A DNA stretch of 64,000 bases from contig JACGCK010000024.1 in NCBI GenBank assembly GCA_014925825.1, positions 186,001-250,000 on the forward strand. The letters are read 5' to 3'. Below, in pieces: positions 1-11,479 of this stretch (position 1 is its first letter; each line of letters opens with the position of its first letter). Position numbers and translations under genes: made by a program. The notes under the pieces were generated by a model that made no database searches, was not told the DNA's origin, and saw only the letters and a list, made by a program, of their open reading frames with translations. Origin of the DNA: Pholiota molesta (lineage: Eukaryota > Basidiomycota > Agaricomycetes > Agaricales > Strophariaceae).

Positions 1-291
1 GAAGCCAACGAGATTATCATTGACGAGCCAGGCGCGACCGCTGGCAGGGGCCCTGTTCCGTTCCACCTAGAGCTCTATGTAACGCTGTTGGAATATATGT
101 CATACGGCATGGAGGATAACAAGCACGAGTCCGGCTCAGAAATATTTCCTTCGAATGTGACGCTCCAGACATCACTTCTCTCTGCGTGCGTCGTCGCCAC
201 CGGGCTCATGGAAGACAGCTCGATCGTCGCATCCAATAAAATGCAGTGTTCTTCCGATGGTTTCTGGGCAAGGACGGCCACCAAACAATGA
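1..291 (+). pseudogene. 5'-truncated partial copy of the neighbouring unknown gene
   Basis: The frame is open from base 1, so the gene begins outside the window, and it stops with TGA at 289-291. The protein is a close copy of the middle of the next gene (370-1107): IIIDEP, the ELYVTL stretch, SNVTLQTSLLS and VVATGLMEDSS are shared. After MEDSSI the two diverge, and this copy ends about 20 residues later, whereas the neighbour continues for roughly 90 more. It is therefore a shortened tandem paralogue, probably non-functional. No known domain is recognised. Confidence 0.6.
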
Positions 292-369
292 AAAAACACG
301 TGATTAGGCCATTTTACCGTTCGGCGTTCCACCGATTTGCCGCGTCCATGCACTTGAACACCAACCGTC

Positions 370-1107
370 ATGTCGAACTCGGACGAGGACATGGAGTACA
401 AAATCCAATTCGACAAAATGGCTGCCATCTTCGACAACATATTCCGAACTTCGGATGGAGAACCTGCCCAGCTCAGCAGGGATATTTTCTCCGTCATACA
501 GGCGCATCCAACACTGCCATGCGCACACGCCCTCGCGCACTCTCTGACCTCGCACTCCGAAGAAAATCCCAAAGGCATCCACACATTTGTTCAAGGGACT
601 GCCACCGTGTTCACGTCTTATCCTGAAGCCAGTGAAATTATCATTGACGAACCAGACGCGACCTCCGGCTCGGGCCCTGTTAACTTCCATGATGAGCTCT
701 ATGTAACGCTTTCAGATTATATGACATACGGCCTGGAGGATAACGAGCACGAGTCTGGTTTAGAAATAACCCCTTCGAATGTGACGCTCCAGACGTCACT
801 TCTCTCTGCGAGCGTCGTCGCCACCGGGCTCATGGAGGACAGCTCAATCTCTATGATTTTTGTGCGCGAAGGCCTACGACTTTCGAACACAGCCAAAGAC
901 GAACGGCATGAATTACTGGCAATCGCAGCCTGCTTGCAGCTCGTCACTGCCGGAGCGCCGATGGTTCAGCAGGGACTAGACATGGGTGATAGTTTGGACG
1001 ACGTTGTAGAGGCATTAGAGAAGTTGATGGAAGATGAAGTGATTAAGCATCCGGGCGGAGTGCGCTTGCTCAAGGTATTTGTCGCCCATTCTTTGGATGA
1101 AATGTAA
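370..1107 (+). CDS. Unknown acidic soluble protein, intact tandem copy
   Basis: A single-exon frame of 245 residues begins MSNSDEDMEYK and ends SLDEM. I see no signal peptide or membrane segment. The composition is acidic and rich in likely helices (EALEKLMEDEVIKH near the C-terminus). I do not recognise a family. The truncated copy immediately upstream supports it as a real gene, because two independently diverging copies keep the same frame and codon-level similarity. The first ATG in frame is used as the start; it lies about 80 bp after the stop of the upstream copy. The function is unknown. Confidence 0.6.
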   Translation: MSNSDEDMEYKIQFDKMAAIFDNIFRTSDGEPAQLSRDIFSVIQAHPTLPCAHALAHSLTSHSEENPKGIHTFVQGTATVFTSYPEASEIIIDEPDATSGSGPVNFHDELYVTLSDYMTYGLEDNEHESGLEITPSNVTLQTSLLSASVVATGLMEDSSISMIFVREGLRLSNTAKDERHELLAIAACLQLVTAGAPMVQQGLDMGDSLDDVVEALEKLMEDEVIKHPGGVRLLKVFVAHSLDEM

Positions 1108-1965
1108 CTTGCTGATAAGAATATGTTCTATCTTCTATCTTCTTGCGAAGGCAACGATTATGTTAGCAAAGAACAAGTTTGCTGAAAGTATCTCTCCCGC
1201 TGAGTCCTGGTCATTTTTGTTCAGAGATGATGTTCCACCGGCAGATCCTCCTAGTGCCCGTTCAAGTTCAAATACCGGATCCCATCTCAATGCTGCAAGT
1301 ACCTCATTCATAAACCCCAAGCGCCAGTTTCGCAGCGTTTCATCGACATCAAATGGTCTTTCGGCTCTCCCTGGGACTCAACACTGTCGCATATCCTCTC
1401 CCGTTAACCAGCTTACTACCTATCATGCTCCTCACAGCATCAGATCTACGAGCGGCCGACACGTACCCACTAACGTTCGACGACATCCTCATATCATCAG
1501 TGGCAGGTCATCGTTTCGGACAGGGGGCGCCGGGATCCAAGGGCGCGGATTCGTGCAAGCCTTGAGACTTATCCTATCATCATAACATGCTAAGTACTTG
1601 TAAAATATCACCTATTTATGGAATGTGATGAGTTTATATCTGATTGTGAGTTGGAATCCGAAATTTAGGCATCAAGCGCCTCCGCACCGTCATCGATCCC
1701 GAAATCGTCATAATTATGACATTCTATATTGCCCTTGACTGGCGCCAAGGCCTGTGTACCCGTTTTAGTAGCTGGAGTAACAAACTGTTCAATTGGATCA
1801 GTAGGAAGCGCGATTTTGTACGCAATGCGACCATGACACCTGTCGACGCACAGAAGCCAGAACGAACGCCGGCGCACGCTTAAAAGTCGCGCAATCGCCC
1901 TGCGAAATATTCATTGATTCCCCATTCCCCCTTTTCTCATTTGCCGTTAACTTGAAAGCCTGACC
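1108..1965. other. Intergenic stretch, no supported gene
   Basis: This gap lies between the unknown gene and the MFS transporter. One open frame of 168 codons covers 1079-1585, but it overlaps the 3' end of the preceding gene in another frame and shows no recognisable motif, so it is not called. The bases just before 1966 should hold the transporter promoter; I see no clear TATA box. Confidence 0.4.
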
Positions 1966-4239
1966 ATGGAGGACGAGAAGCCTGCTCGTCTGGCTGAACA
2001 ACACCATTCGCCTCAGCCGCCCACCCTTGGTTTCGATGATGTTGATACTGGGAATTCCGCGACGGTGTACGAGAAAAAGGCTATGGTATTGAACGCGGCC
2101 ATTCAAGAAATAGGCATGGGCCGATATCAGTGGTATTCGTGAATCTCTGTTCAGTTTCAGCGTTGTTCGATTCAGCTCTACAATAGGGCCTTGTTCGTTG
2201 TCACAGGTTTTGGATATTTTGCGTGCGTGCTCAATTTAGATGCCTTAAAATTCATCTTATTAATCCACCTCCCATGCGGTGCGCGATGCAGGGATAACCT
2301 TTGGCCCGTGAGCTAGAATTCGAACGCCATTGGGTCTGACACCAATACTAATGATGAAACGTGCCAAGATCGTGACTGGGCTCATCCTTCCTGCAGTCGT
2401 CAATGAATTTTCGTTCAACGGGCCTTTCCTCAAGCTTGGGCAGAACGTAGGCCTCCTGATCGGAGCTGTGTTCTGGGGCGTAGGGGCGGATATTTGGGGA
2501 CGCAAGTAAGGGTTCCACCGGCGTCCAGAAAAATTTCGGCGTGCTTTTGACTGTGCGAATTCTTTTCGTAGGATCTCCTTCAACGTTACTCTTCTGATTA
2601 CTGGTGTCTTCGCGGTCGCAGCTGGAGGATCATCGAACTTCATAGCCCTGACCTCCCTTGCGGGAGCATGGTCAACTGGTGTGGGCGGCAACCTCCCTGT
2701 GGATTCCGCCATATTCTTAGGTCCGTATCGCTGATCTCTTTAGTTCGCTATCGTAATGATCAATTTACTATTCCTAGAGTTTGTGCCGGCGACTCATCAG
2801 TATCTCCTTACCGTCCTTTCCATCTGGTGGGCGTTTGGACAACTTATCGGAAGCTTGGTGAGCTAGCGTGCGTAGGTATTGGTGTCGCAACGCTTACCCG
2901 CTTCTTCAGGTAGCATGGCCGCTCATTGGGAACTTTTCGTGCCAGACTGGGGCCGCTGTACCTTGCGCTCAGTCCGAAAACCGGGGATGGAGGTACTTCT
3001 TGTTCGCGATGGGAGGCTTGATGCTCGCTTTGTGGGCGATTCGTTTCTTTGCCTTTACGCTCCATGAGAGTCCGAAGTATCTCATGGGGAAGGGGAAGCA
3101 CGATGAGGCTGTGGACGTCGTCCATAAAGTGGCCGCTTATAATAAGAAGACGTCGTCTTTGGTGGTACAGGATCTCCAGATCTTGGACAGGTTATTGGAT
3201 GGGACAGGCAAAACGATTACTGAAAATGGCGGCCGCTCATCAATGGGTGCGGTATCGCTTACTGACATGAATCATATAAAGCCTTTGTTTGCGACGCGAA
3301 CATTGGCTTCTTCTACCAGCCTGCTGATCGCTTTATGGGGTGAGTCTTTCAATTTTCTTGAAGGATTCCAATTTACAGCCCTGTGTAGCTCTCATTGGAC
3401 TTGCCTTCCCGCTGCAAGTGGTTCGCGCTCGATTTTCCGTTTTGTTTGGACTAACATTTACCCCGACAGATATAACTCGTTTGTTACTTACTTGTAAAGC
3501 AGCGATGCTTTCCGCATCAAATTCCTGAACAGAGCATCGATTGGCACTAATTTTGAATTACTTAACAGTCTCGCAAATCGCGGTGCCCAATTCGGAGATG
3601 GTTCGGTGTATATCACATATCGTAATGTATGTGCCGCACCGAAATGTTCTGTCCTCCTCTCACGCACCCTTTTTACTAGCAAGCAATTCTGAGTGTCATC
3701 GGAGTTCCGGGCGCCATACTTGGTGGCTACATGGTCGAGTTGCCAGCTCTCGGACGGCGAGGGACGTTATCATTGTTCACTGGTAGGCCTGTTGTTACTC
3801 TACAATCCATCATATATTTACCGAGAAATTCTTTCAGTTCTGACTGGCGTGTTTATCCTCGCATCGACTACCGCCCGGACGTCCAACGCGCTTTTGGGAT
3901 GGAACTGCGCCTATAGCTTTACCAGTAACGTGATGTATGGGGTACTCTACGCTCTCACACCCGAACTCTTCCCAACGAAAGATCGCGGCACAGGGAACGC
4001 GCTGACTGCGGCCGCGAATCGGATATTCGGCGTTATGGTGCGCAGGCGCTTGATAGTCTAAAAATATAATCGGCATACTGACATTAAGCATTGACATATT
4101 AATATAGGCGCCCATCATCGCATTGTATGCTGATCTCACGACTTCCGTACCGATTTATATCGCAGGATCGATCTTCCTTCTCTCAGGCGTCCTCGCCCTT
4201 TTGTTGCCCTATGAGACTAGGGGAACCGCGTCGCTATAG
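1966..4239 (+). CDS. MFS transporter, SVOP/SV2-like family, about ten introns
   Basis: The ATG at 1966 starts MEDEKPARLAEQ. Short GT-AG introns split the rest. Exons read in order as: GMGRYQW, then LFVVTGFGYFADNLWP, LGQNVGLLIGAVFWGVGADIWGRK (the loop 2-3 signature of the superfamily), GVGGNLPVDSAIFL, WWAFGQLIGSL, RWRYFLFAMGG-like text, then ESPKYLMGKGKHDEAVDVVH, which is typical of fungal SVOP-related carriers. The C-terminal half has GVPGAILGGYMVELPALGRR, GVLYALTPELFPTKDRGTGN and a final helix ending at TAG 4237-4239. One intron has a TACTAAT branch site near 2354. All exons can be joined without a forced frameshift, so the gene looks functional. Substrate unknown; it should sit in the plasma or a vesicle membrane. 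Confidence 0.85.
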
Positions 4240-5015
4240 CTTATCGGTAGATCAGTGAGCCCATTCTTGCCCTCGCGCGCTCAAGTTGGAGCAATTCGAA
4301 CTTTTATGAATGTTAATAATTTCATTACATGACGGCATATTGTGGGAGTTTGAAGAGAATCCTGGCCTTCTCTTACACGTATATCCCATCCAGCAATGGC
4401 GAACCCAGGAGAACAGATCTCGCGAGAAAATCTAGCTCGGAAATAACACCGAACGTGCCCGTGTGGGCTTTTGTAACGTATATCTGTGACTGTCACATGC
4501 TTTCCGCCACACGTCAGAAACGTCCATGATATTTACCGACACCATTGAATTTTCTTGAAAATTTCACCACTGCCTCGTCCTGCTTCCGTTGTTTCAGAAC
4601 TTGCGAGGAACTTATTGTCAGTAATATCTCTACCAGTGCCGCCGTGTTCCTGGCTAAGGCACCTAAAGGTTCCAGCGCGCTATAGAAATAAAAGCTCAGT
4701 CATTCTATGGCTTACAAGCTCAGGGATGGCCTCGACTACTATAGTCTGCGTATTCTTTGATACTCTTCGCATATGAAGCCATAGGTCTTGCAGCCTTGCA
4801 GGATGGTCGCCAAATGGTCGCAGTGGATGAGAACGACATAGCGGTGCCGTCGAAACCGAACAACGAAAATAGGTATGACATTTTGAAAAACATTGCTTTT
4901 TTTCTTTTCTTTGACAGGTTACAAGGATACGGGTTGACTATGCTGTGAAGAATCCGATAGCACCAAGCTTATAAGCGTTCACATTGGACATGTACTGTAT
5001 GTATTTCCTCTCCCA
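4240..5015. other. Intergenic stretch between transporter and DUF4436 gene
   Basis: Only short open frames without recognisable motifs are present. It should hold the transporter terminator and the promoter of the gene starting at 5016. I see no repeat or RNA gene. Confidence 0.4.
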
Positions 5016-6735
5016 ATGCTGCCTTTCTATGGTGATAGCATGTACCCTATGCAGGCTACCCCAACCGTTCATCCAAAGCTCCCCCCAGATGATAAGCAAC
5101 CCTACGTATCTGATACGGCAATCAGCTCAACGACGGAATTGGAATCATCAGTCAAACGCAAAGTAATGACGGAGGAAGTAAATCGACATCGCAGTGCTCT
5201 GCGCTGGTGGCTTGTATCTTGTATTGCATTCGTCTGTCTCACCCCATTCGTGTCCGTCATGTGTGGTCTACACCTGCACGCCAGGGACATGTCGTACCAG
5301 CCTCATCCGCCGCCGCCGCCTTTTGACGGAAGGACCATCTTGATGGAGGTTGTCCTTGTAAATGCAGACCCAAAATCACAGACGGTAACACTAGATTGGA
5401 CATTCATGGGAGAGGAGACCTCACCTTGCAATACGGCAGACCTCGCAGGATGTACGAATGTCAACCTATTTTTCGATAGGTAAGTGCCTCGATCACGAAA
5501 AACAGGTTGTGCCGGACAAATTACTTTCAACTAGCAATCTTCTCGCCAAAGGACCCGACCCCATTAGAAATAGCAATCGACCGACGACGCCTATATTTAT
5601 TCATAATGCGACCGCGCTCGCTGTCAACGACGTCGTAGCTAATACGCCCACGTTCCGCACGGACCTCGCGATGTTCTCCCCAGCCGATCGCTCCTCGGCT
5701 CTGATATACTACCCATTTGACGTGTACGTGAAAATTCCTCGTCGGTGGCCTTGTGTTTTAATACATTGTTTAGATATTCAGTGTATATATTTATTTTTGC
5801 TCGAGATGCCGACACCAACGAAACCATAGGCATTAAAATTGCCCGAACGCGTGGCATCGCCGAGTACGATTTCAATAACGCCTCATTTTTATCTGCTTCA
5901 CCAATAATACTTTTTTTGTCAGCGGATTCAAAACTTTCCTCTACACTCGTCCCAACGTGACCGTCCCACAAGGAATGCTTGATATCGTAATCGATCTTCA
6001 ACGAGGAAACCTAGTGAGAACGTTCTCCGTTACCGCGACTATCGCTATATGTGATCATTTTGCTTTCGTTCCATGATCTTTGAACTAACATATTTCAATG
6101 CAGGGATGATTACGCTGATGCTTCTGCTCGTTATGTTTACCTGCGTGTTTTTCGGCTTCAGACAAAGAGGCGAAGTATTGGTCATACCTGTCGCAACGCT
6201 GTTTGCGTTTACGCAACTGAGAAACAGTATGCCTGGAGCGCCTAGTGGGTTCGGTGAGTTGGTTTCATTTTTTTTTTGGGAGCGACGCTCACCAGGGTTC
6301 CGTGACATTCAGGTGATATTCTTGGTGAATTCTATGCCCTCCAAGTAGATAGCGTCGCTGATGGCAGCTCTATCGTCAGATTTTGTTGACCTTTTGCCGT
6401 GTCTAGCCCTGCTATCTCTTTCAGTAAGTGGGATCAACGCATATCTCACCATCATTTATCCAAGTCATCTCATCTTTACTACCTAGGCAGCTATAACCTT
6501 AGGAGCATTCATCTTATCTGATCCTACAGCAAAGAATACTGCTCTTAGCTGGGACCTGCTGTGTACGTATAAATCCTCTTTCACTCATGCGCTGCATTCC
6601 TGATCATGTTATGATCTCTTTCTCTCTTTTCACGCTGAAGTTACTGCATTCCCGATGCTGGCGCCAAGATTTTGGAAAAAGGAGCAAATTTCCACGACGG
6701 AGGCACTGGATTTAGAATTGGGAACTAAAGTATGA
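5016..6735 (+). CDS. DUF4436-type multi-pass membrane protein
   Basis: The first exon (MLPFYGDSMYPMQ) carries an N-terminal cytoplasmic tail, a membrane helix (WWLVSCIAFVCLTPFVSVM) and the start of an extracytoplasmic beta domain (TVTLDWTFMGEE, Cys pair, VNLFFDR). GTAAGT at 5480 begins intron 1. Later exons read RPTTPIFIHNATAL, FRTDLAMFSPADRSS, ARDADTNETIGIKI and VTVPQGMLDIVIDLQRG, then a membrane bundle with LFAFTQLRNSMPGAPSGFG and LLPCLALLSLSAA. This layout (helix, beta domain, C-terminal helices, conserved Pro-Gly-Ala-Pro loop) matches fungal DUF4436 proteins from memory. The stop is TGA at 6733-6735. The function of the family is unknown. An alternative start at the second Met, nine codons on, is possible. 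Confidence 0.8.
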
Positions 6736-7076
6736 ACAGGCAAAGTAAATCATATAATTATTAGAATGTAGCGTATTCTTGCCTATCAACAAGCGTAAAG
6801 TAATGATATATGTATTTTGTCACTGTATGGAAGCTTTATAGCAAGCGTCGCAGTCGACTCAAATGTAACGTAATTATTCAAATTTGAAAAATGGGAAAAA
6901 AGAGGCTTGTGTAGTAATTCTCTTGAGATAATAGTCGTGAATCGCGGAGTATATACAACTAAAGTGTTTAAGGAACAGCTAAACGAAGGTCTTCAGGTCA
7001 CTAGATCACCTTTTAAACAGTTGCTGAATCTACCATTTCGACCGTCATCAGTATACATGACAATAGCGAACCAAGG
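6736..7076. other. Convergent intergenic gap
   Basis: The DUF4436 gene and the minus-strand gene ending at 7077 converge here. The AT-rich sequence is consistent with two back-to-back 3' untranslated regions. Nothing else is seen. Confidence 0.4.
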
Positions 7077-8270
7077 TTAATAACCTACCATTGACAGTCC
7101 GCCCTTTTTAGCACCAGTCGAAGGTTTTTTACCTTCAGCTTCGACGCTTTGGCTATTATTGATTGTGACTGCGCGCTCATGCGCCGGCAGAGCGTAGCGA
7201 GAATACTTGTTCGCGCTGGCCAGACTTTGGAGATCTGAATACGAGCGCGATCGCCTACGGTCGGGCCTGGACATATGCGACTGGCGGTCTAGAGGCCGAG
7301 AAGCGGGTGCAGTGTCGTGAATATCTGAGTGGGCGCCGACGTGAGACGGCGCACGATGACTGCCATGACGCACTCGGTGCCCCTTAGCGGAACGCGCATG
7401 ATGTCCGGAGCCCTGGAGCGTGGCACAGTCATATTCGGACTGAACGACGTTGAAGGCTGCTTCGTTCTGGCCTGGACCTGTACGAGACCCGGTTGTGGAC
7501 AGACTCCATCCCGATGGATCCATATGGTAGCCTTGAGGAGGCGGAGCTGTAGGTGCGAGAAAGATCGCATTCGCAGGGTTATAGTCCGGTGGGAGATCGA
7601 TGGTGGTAGTAGTGGTAATCGTAATTTTACGACTGCGGTGTGTTTCGCTCTGGTTGTGTACAGGATGGGATAGATTGGTAGCAGTACGCGACCGTACACT
7701 GGGGCTGCGATACCCCCCTGCCACTGGGACCATAGAGTTCGCAATCGAGCGCGCATCTGCGTTTGAATACGCGGATGGAGTAGAGGGTCTGGAACTGGCG
7801 CGATATTCTTCCATGTTTCGAGCAGCAAATTGTGGTGCTCTAGGACTATCCCACCCATGACCGGAAGATAAAGGCGACGGATGTGCTACGGGCGTAATGG
7901 GTCTGGAACCAGTGCCATTATGCACGCTTTGAGAAGAAGAAAAAGGAGTTATAGTCCGGACGCTTCCACGAAGAGAGGCTGGAGACGCTGGTGGAAAGTC
8001 GCTAACTTGCCAGACGAGTGGAGATACAAGCTCGTCATCGCGGGGAGTAGTTGGGAAGCCAGTGGCAGACGCATCTTCCGGCCAGCCATTGCGAGTACTG
8101 TTCATGCTGCGAGCACTCCTGATGCTGCGAGCCTGGGCTGCGCCGTCGAAGGAAAGTGGAGAAACGATTTCAGGCTGAAAACGAGGAGCGGCAAACGGAT
8201 CATTCGGCCACCCATGACTACGAGCGCTGGTTGCGCTGCGAGCGCTCTTGATGCTGCGAGAGCTACCCAT
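7077..8270 (-). CDS. Ser/Arg-rich low-complexity protein of unknown function
   Basis: A single-exon minus-strand frame of 397 codons begins MGSSRSIKSARSATSARS and ends KKGGLSMVGY. It has a diverged internal duplication: SIKSARSATSARSHGWPNDP near the N-terminus resembles ARSIRSARSMNSTRNGWPED about 45 residues later. The middle is rich in Ser, Pro, Thr and Arg, with a run of threonines (TITTTTTIDLPPDYNP). No signal peptide or membrane segment is seen; it is probably disordered. A conserved-looking C-terminal block (KYSRYALPAHERAVTINN) argues that the frame is real. Serine-rich contexts such as RRRSRSYSDLQSL would suit phosphorylation, which is inference. Confidence 0.65.
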   Translation of the reverse strand: MGSSRSIKSARSATSARSHGWPNDPFAAPRFQPEIVSPLSFDGAAQARSIRSARSMNSTRNGWPEDASATGFPTTPRDDELVSPLVWQVSDFPPASPASLRGSVRTITPFSSSQSVHNGTGSRPITPVAHPSPLSSGHGWDSPRAPQFAARNMEEYRASSRPSTPSAYSNADARSIANSMVPVAGGYRSPSVRSRTATNLSHPVHNQSETHRSRKITITTTTTIDLPPDYNPANAIFLAPTAPPPQGYHMDPSGWSLSTTGSRTGPGQNEAAFNVVQSEYDCATLQGSGHHARSAKGHRVRHGSHRAPSHVGAHSDIHDTAPASRPLDRQSHMSRPDRRRSRSYSDLQSLASANKYSRYALPAHERAVTINNSQSVEAEGKKPSTGAKKGGLSMVGY

Positions 8271-10477
8271 GTTGTACAGGATATGTGTAGGTTCCGTTGG
8301 TCAGAGGGGATCAAAGATATACAGGGATGAGGAAAAGTACAGCGAAAGAGCGCGCTCAAGACGAGTACTTATATGAGAACCACAACAAGCGTCGGTTTCC
8401 TCTTTGATCAGTGTGCCACTCGATATGGATGCAACGTAGCTTGGAATAGAAATAGCAGTGTGGGCCATCCCATAGCGCTTAGCTCTAAGTACCGAGACCT
8501 TGTCCATAATGCAAGTACAAGCGGAAAAGAAGCGTAGACATCCCGTGTTAAACCCGGACAATGAGGTGGTGGCATGAGCTGGCATGAATGTGGCGGAGTG
8601 GCGCAAGCAGGCGCAAGCGCATTGGCCATTTTGGTGTTTGGTTTACCCTCCAGTCTGTGAAGATAAGATCAGATAAGATGCTTGTGGTATCACATGTTGA
8701 AGTAGGCCAGTCAGACCTACTCTAGGATGCGTGGGCTGGCAGGGCTCGGATAACGCGTCGAGCGCGCTGTGCGGACAGGCTGAGCGCGATGGCAAGAGCC
8801 AGGAGGGATGGATTCGGTCTGCGTGACCGCGAGTGTCTATATACGGACCGGAAGCTGTGCTACTGAGTGCAATCTAATCTAATCGAGGCTCGGCCAGCTA
8901 CTACTACAAATGTGTATCAATATCAACGCTTGACATTGACAATGACTCAGCCTTGAGCTTGAGCGCTTGAGCAGTTCAGCTTCAACGCTCTCTGTCAATG
9001 AACTATCTCTTTTGTCGACCAGATTATGATGCGCGTACTTGAAAGCAATTTCTTCCTAAATAGAAAGGGAAGTCTACTTCATCGTTGGCAGGATTGCACT
9101 GAGGCGAGAAATCTCGAAGGCAGCAAACTCGTGCATAGAACATACTGAGCTTGAAGAGACAGGAAAGCATTGTCTTGAGAGGAAAGGTTATAAAATCGAT
9201 GCTATGTACTTCATATCCATACGGTTATTTAGTGTTTAATCCAGTGCTTCATGAAGCACCAACGGCTAGCATGAAAGATTAGCAAAAGGCAGCATCGAAA
9301 GTAGAAGATTAGTGCCCGAAACCTGGTTCCATACCATAATCTTGAGGCTTCAGCGAAGTCTGGATGTGCTATTTTTGTAATTCTGGCCATGACGTCTTTT
9401 GGAAGAATTTCGGACGAGAAAATGTAGCTGTATGAGGAATTTATTATATTCATCTCTATACGTCGTGTTTTTCAGAGATACTGCCTGCTACTGTTACCCA
9501 AAAGACATCTTCAAGTGTAGGTGAGTATATTATTCTTCATTTGTGTCGTGGACGTCATTTGCTCATTGTATTGTATTCTAAGATGGCGAAGACGTAGCGT
9601 ACGGAAAGCTAGCACATGGATCATGCTCAATCCATGTATCCTTGACTTAGCGATACTCTGGCCAATGCGCTCAGCTAATTTTATGAGTCGGCTTTAGAAT
9701 TTGACACCGCGTCGTCATGAACGTTCTGTGCGTATAAAATACCATCTTCAGCCTACACTAAAATAGGCGCCAAAACATGTTATCTATATTTAGAATAGGA
9801 CGGGCGTTCGACCCGTGATTGCTTCTTCGCCAATTCTTCGCATGCGACTGGCAGGATAAGGTGATGTGAGTCCATGTAGTATCCTTTCAAATAGCCAAGA
9901 CGATCCGCGAATGGCTAGATTTCATATGCGCACCTTCTCCGCAAATAGCGCACTGCCAACGCACTTGTACCAGCTGGTCCTAGCTCACGGAAGCGGCTCC
10001 AGGGCAGTGCAGAAGACGAAAGGTGTTCCTAATCTTGTCACGGATCACAGGGGGAGATCGTGCATCTCTCCTGCAGAAAAAGACATCGGCATGATTGCCA
10101 CATGCAAAGGACTCTGCGAATAGCAATTATCATAGGACAGAGTCAAAAACGACAAGCTTCCGTCTCCGCCAGCACATCATACTCTTATTCCTCAGGAAAG
10201 TTCGGAGCAATTGTTCAGCGACATTTACCCGTAACGAGCAGACAATTTTATTTACATTCGGACAGCGGTAACATGATCATGTCTAGACTAAAGAGCTTGG
10301 CGTTAGGCCAAATCGATAAATAGGATTCCTTCCAAGCTATAACGTCGTTCTACATCCCTTAGACCTCTCCCTTCTTCTCCTCTTCAACACATGTAAGTAC
10401 TTTTGTGCTAGCTGCGGCAATCGCTTAAAACGCCTTATACTCATCGAATCTCTTCTGCATTTAGAAAACGCGCCATC
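8271..10477. other. Long intergenic region, no supported gene
   Basis: About 2.2 kb with only short open frames. The 5' flank of the minus-strand Ser-rich gene is at the left end, and the promoter of the secreted-protein gene is at the right end. A TATA-like string (GCGTATAAAATACC) occurs near 9730 but is not followed by a gene I can support. Two frames at 9866-10323 lack introns, motifs or composition that would justify a call. Confidence 0.4.
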
Positions 10478-11479
10478 ATGAGCTTTAAGCTTCTCTCTAC
10501 CTGCGCGTTGTTAGCGATAAGTGCTTTGACTGCACTCGCCAACCCCGTCGCCTTGGACAGCCGAGATGATGTGTGTTTAATTTTTTATTCGACCACTTCG
10601 ATATAGAGTTGCTTATATAGGATTCATCGTTAGACCTTGGTCAATACCCCAGGTGGTGCTCGCCCAATATCCCAAGTCCACCACGTGCCTGACGGCGCTA
10701 GTCTTCATCACACGGGGGATGCCGTCCACATCATCTCCGCCGCCGGCGAAATCCTTCACACCAACGTTCTCGACAAATCACAGCCAGCCCAAGGCCTCGC
10801 TTCCCGCACTTTCCTCCAACCTTCCCGCGTAGTTGAGCCGCGCGCTATTAGCACAGGCTACGTGGCCTACACGTACTTCACAAACAACTCTGACGCCACT
10901 CCGATCTCTAACTTTTCATCCACATGGACCGTCCCTTCCGTTCCCAAAACGAACCACAACCAGCTTCTGTATCTCTTCAGCGCTCTAACTCCTGCCTCTG
11001 ATGATGCTATCCTTCAACCTGTCTTGCAGTACGGCACCTCCGGCGCCGGTGGAGGTAACTACTGGGCCACTGCATCGTGGTACCTTATAGGCGCTAGCAC
11101 CTACCACACCACCCTCGTCCCCGTTTCCACAGGTGCCGCCCTGAACGGTGTGATAACCCTCCAGAACACATCCCCTGCAGTGAATGGGGTGACGACATAC
11201 ACTTACAACGCGCAGTTCACACACAGTCCCTACACGACAATCACCGTCAGCACGACCGAGCAGCTCAACTGGGCTTGGGAGGCGCTGGAGATCTACGCCG
11301 CCCAGGCGATCACGGATCTGCCCACTGGAACGACTGCGTTCAAGAACATCAACATGTTGAACTCGAATGGCGCGAACACGCCCTTGAACTGGCTCACACG
11401 TAACGACACCACCGACGGTTTCATTGCGATGGTCAAGGTCAATGGACCAACGGCCGGCGAAATTGATATCGAATACTAG
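10478..11479 (+). CDS. Secreted beta-rich protein, possibly eqolisin/ConA-like fold
   Basis: Exon 1 (10478-10570) encodes MSFKLLSTCALLAISALTAL, a clear signal peptide with a likely cleavage after ALA-N. A 63 bp intron (GTGTGT at 10571, TAG at 10631-10633) joins in phase to TLVNTPGGARP. Exon 2 runs through NFSSTWTVPSVP, then LQPVLQYGTSGAGGGNYW, ATASWYLIG and ends AGEIDIEY. The order of a WTVP strand, an LQPVLQ strand and an ASWY strand recalls the beta-sandwich of fungal glutamic proteases (peptidase G1), but I cannot place a catalytic Gln/Glu pair, so the class is only a guess. Several NxS/T sites fit secretion. The frame is intact. Confidence 0.75.

Noticed and set aside
1079..1585. 168-codon frame
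   Set aside because: Overlaps the 3' end of the preceding gene out of frame and has no recognisable motif.
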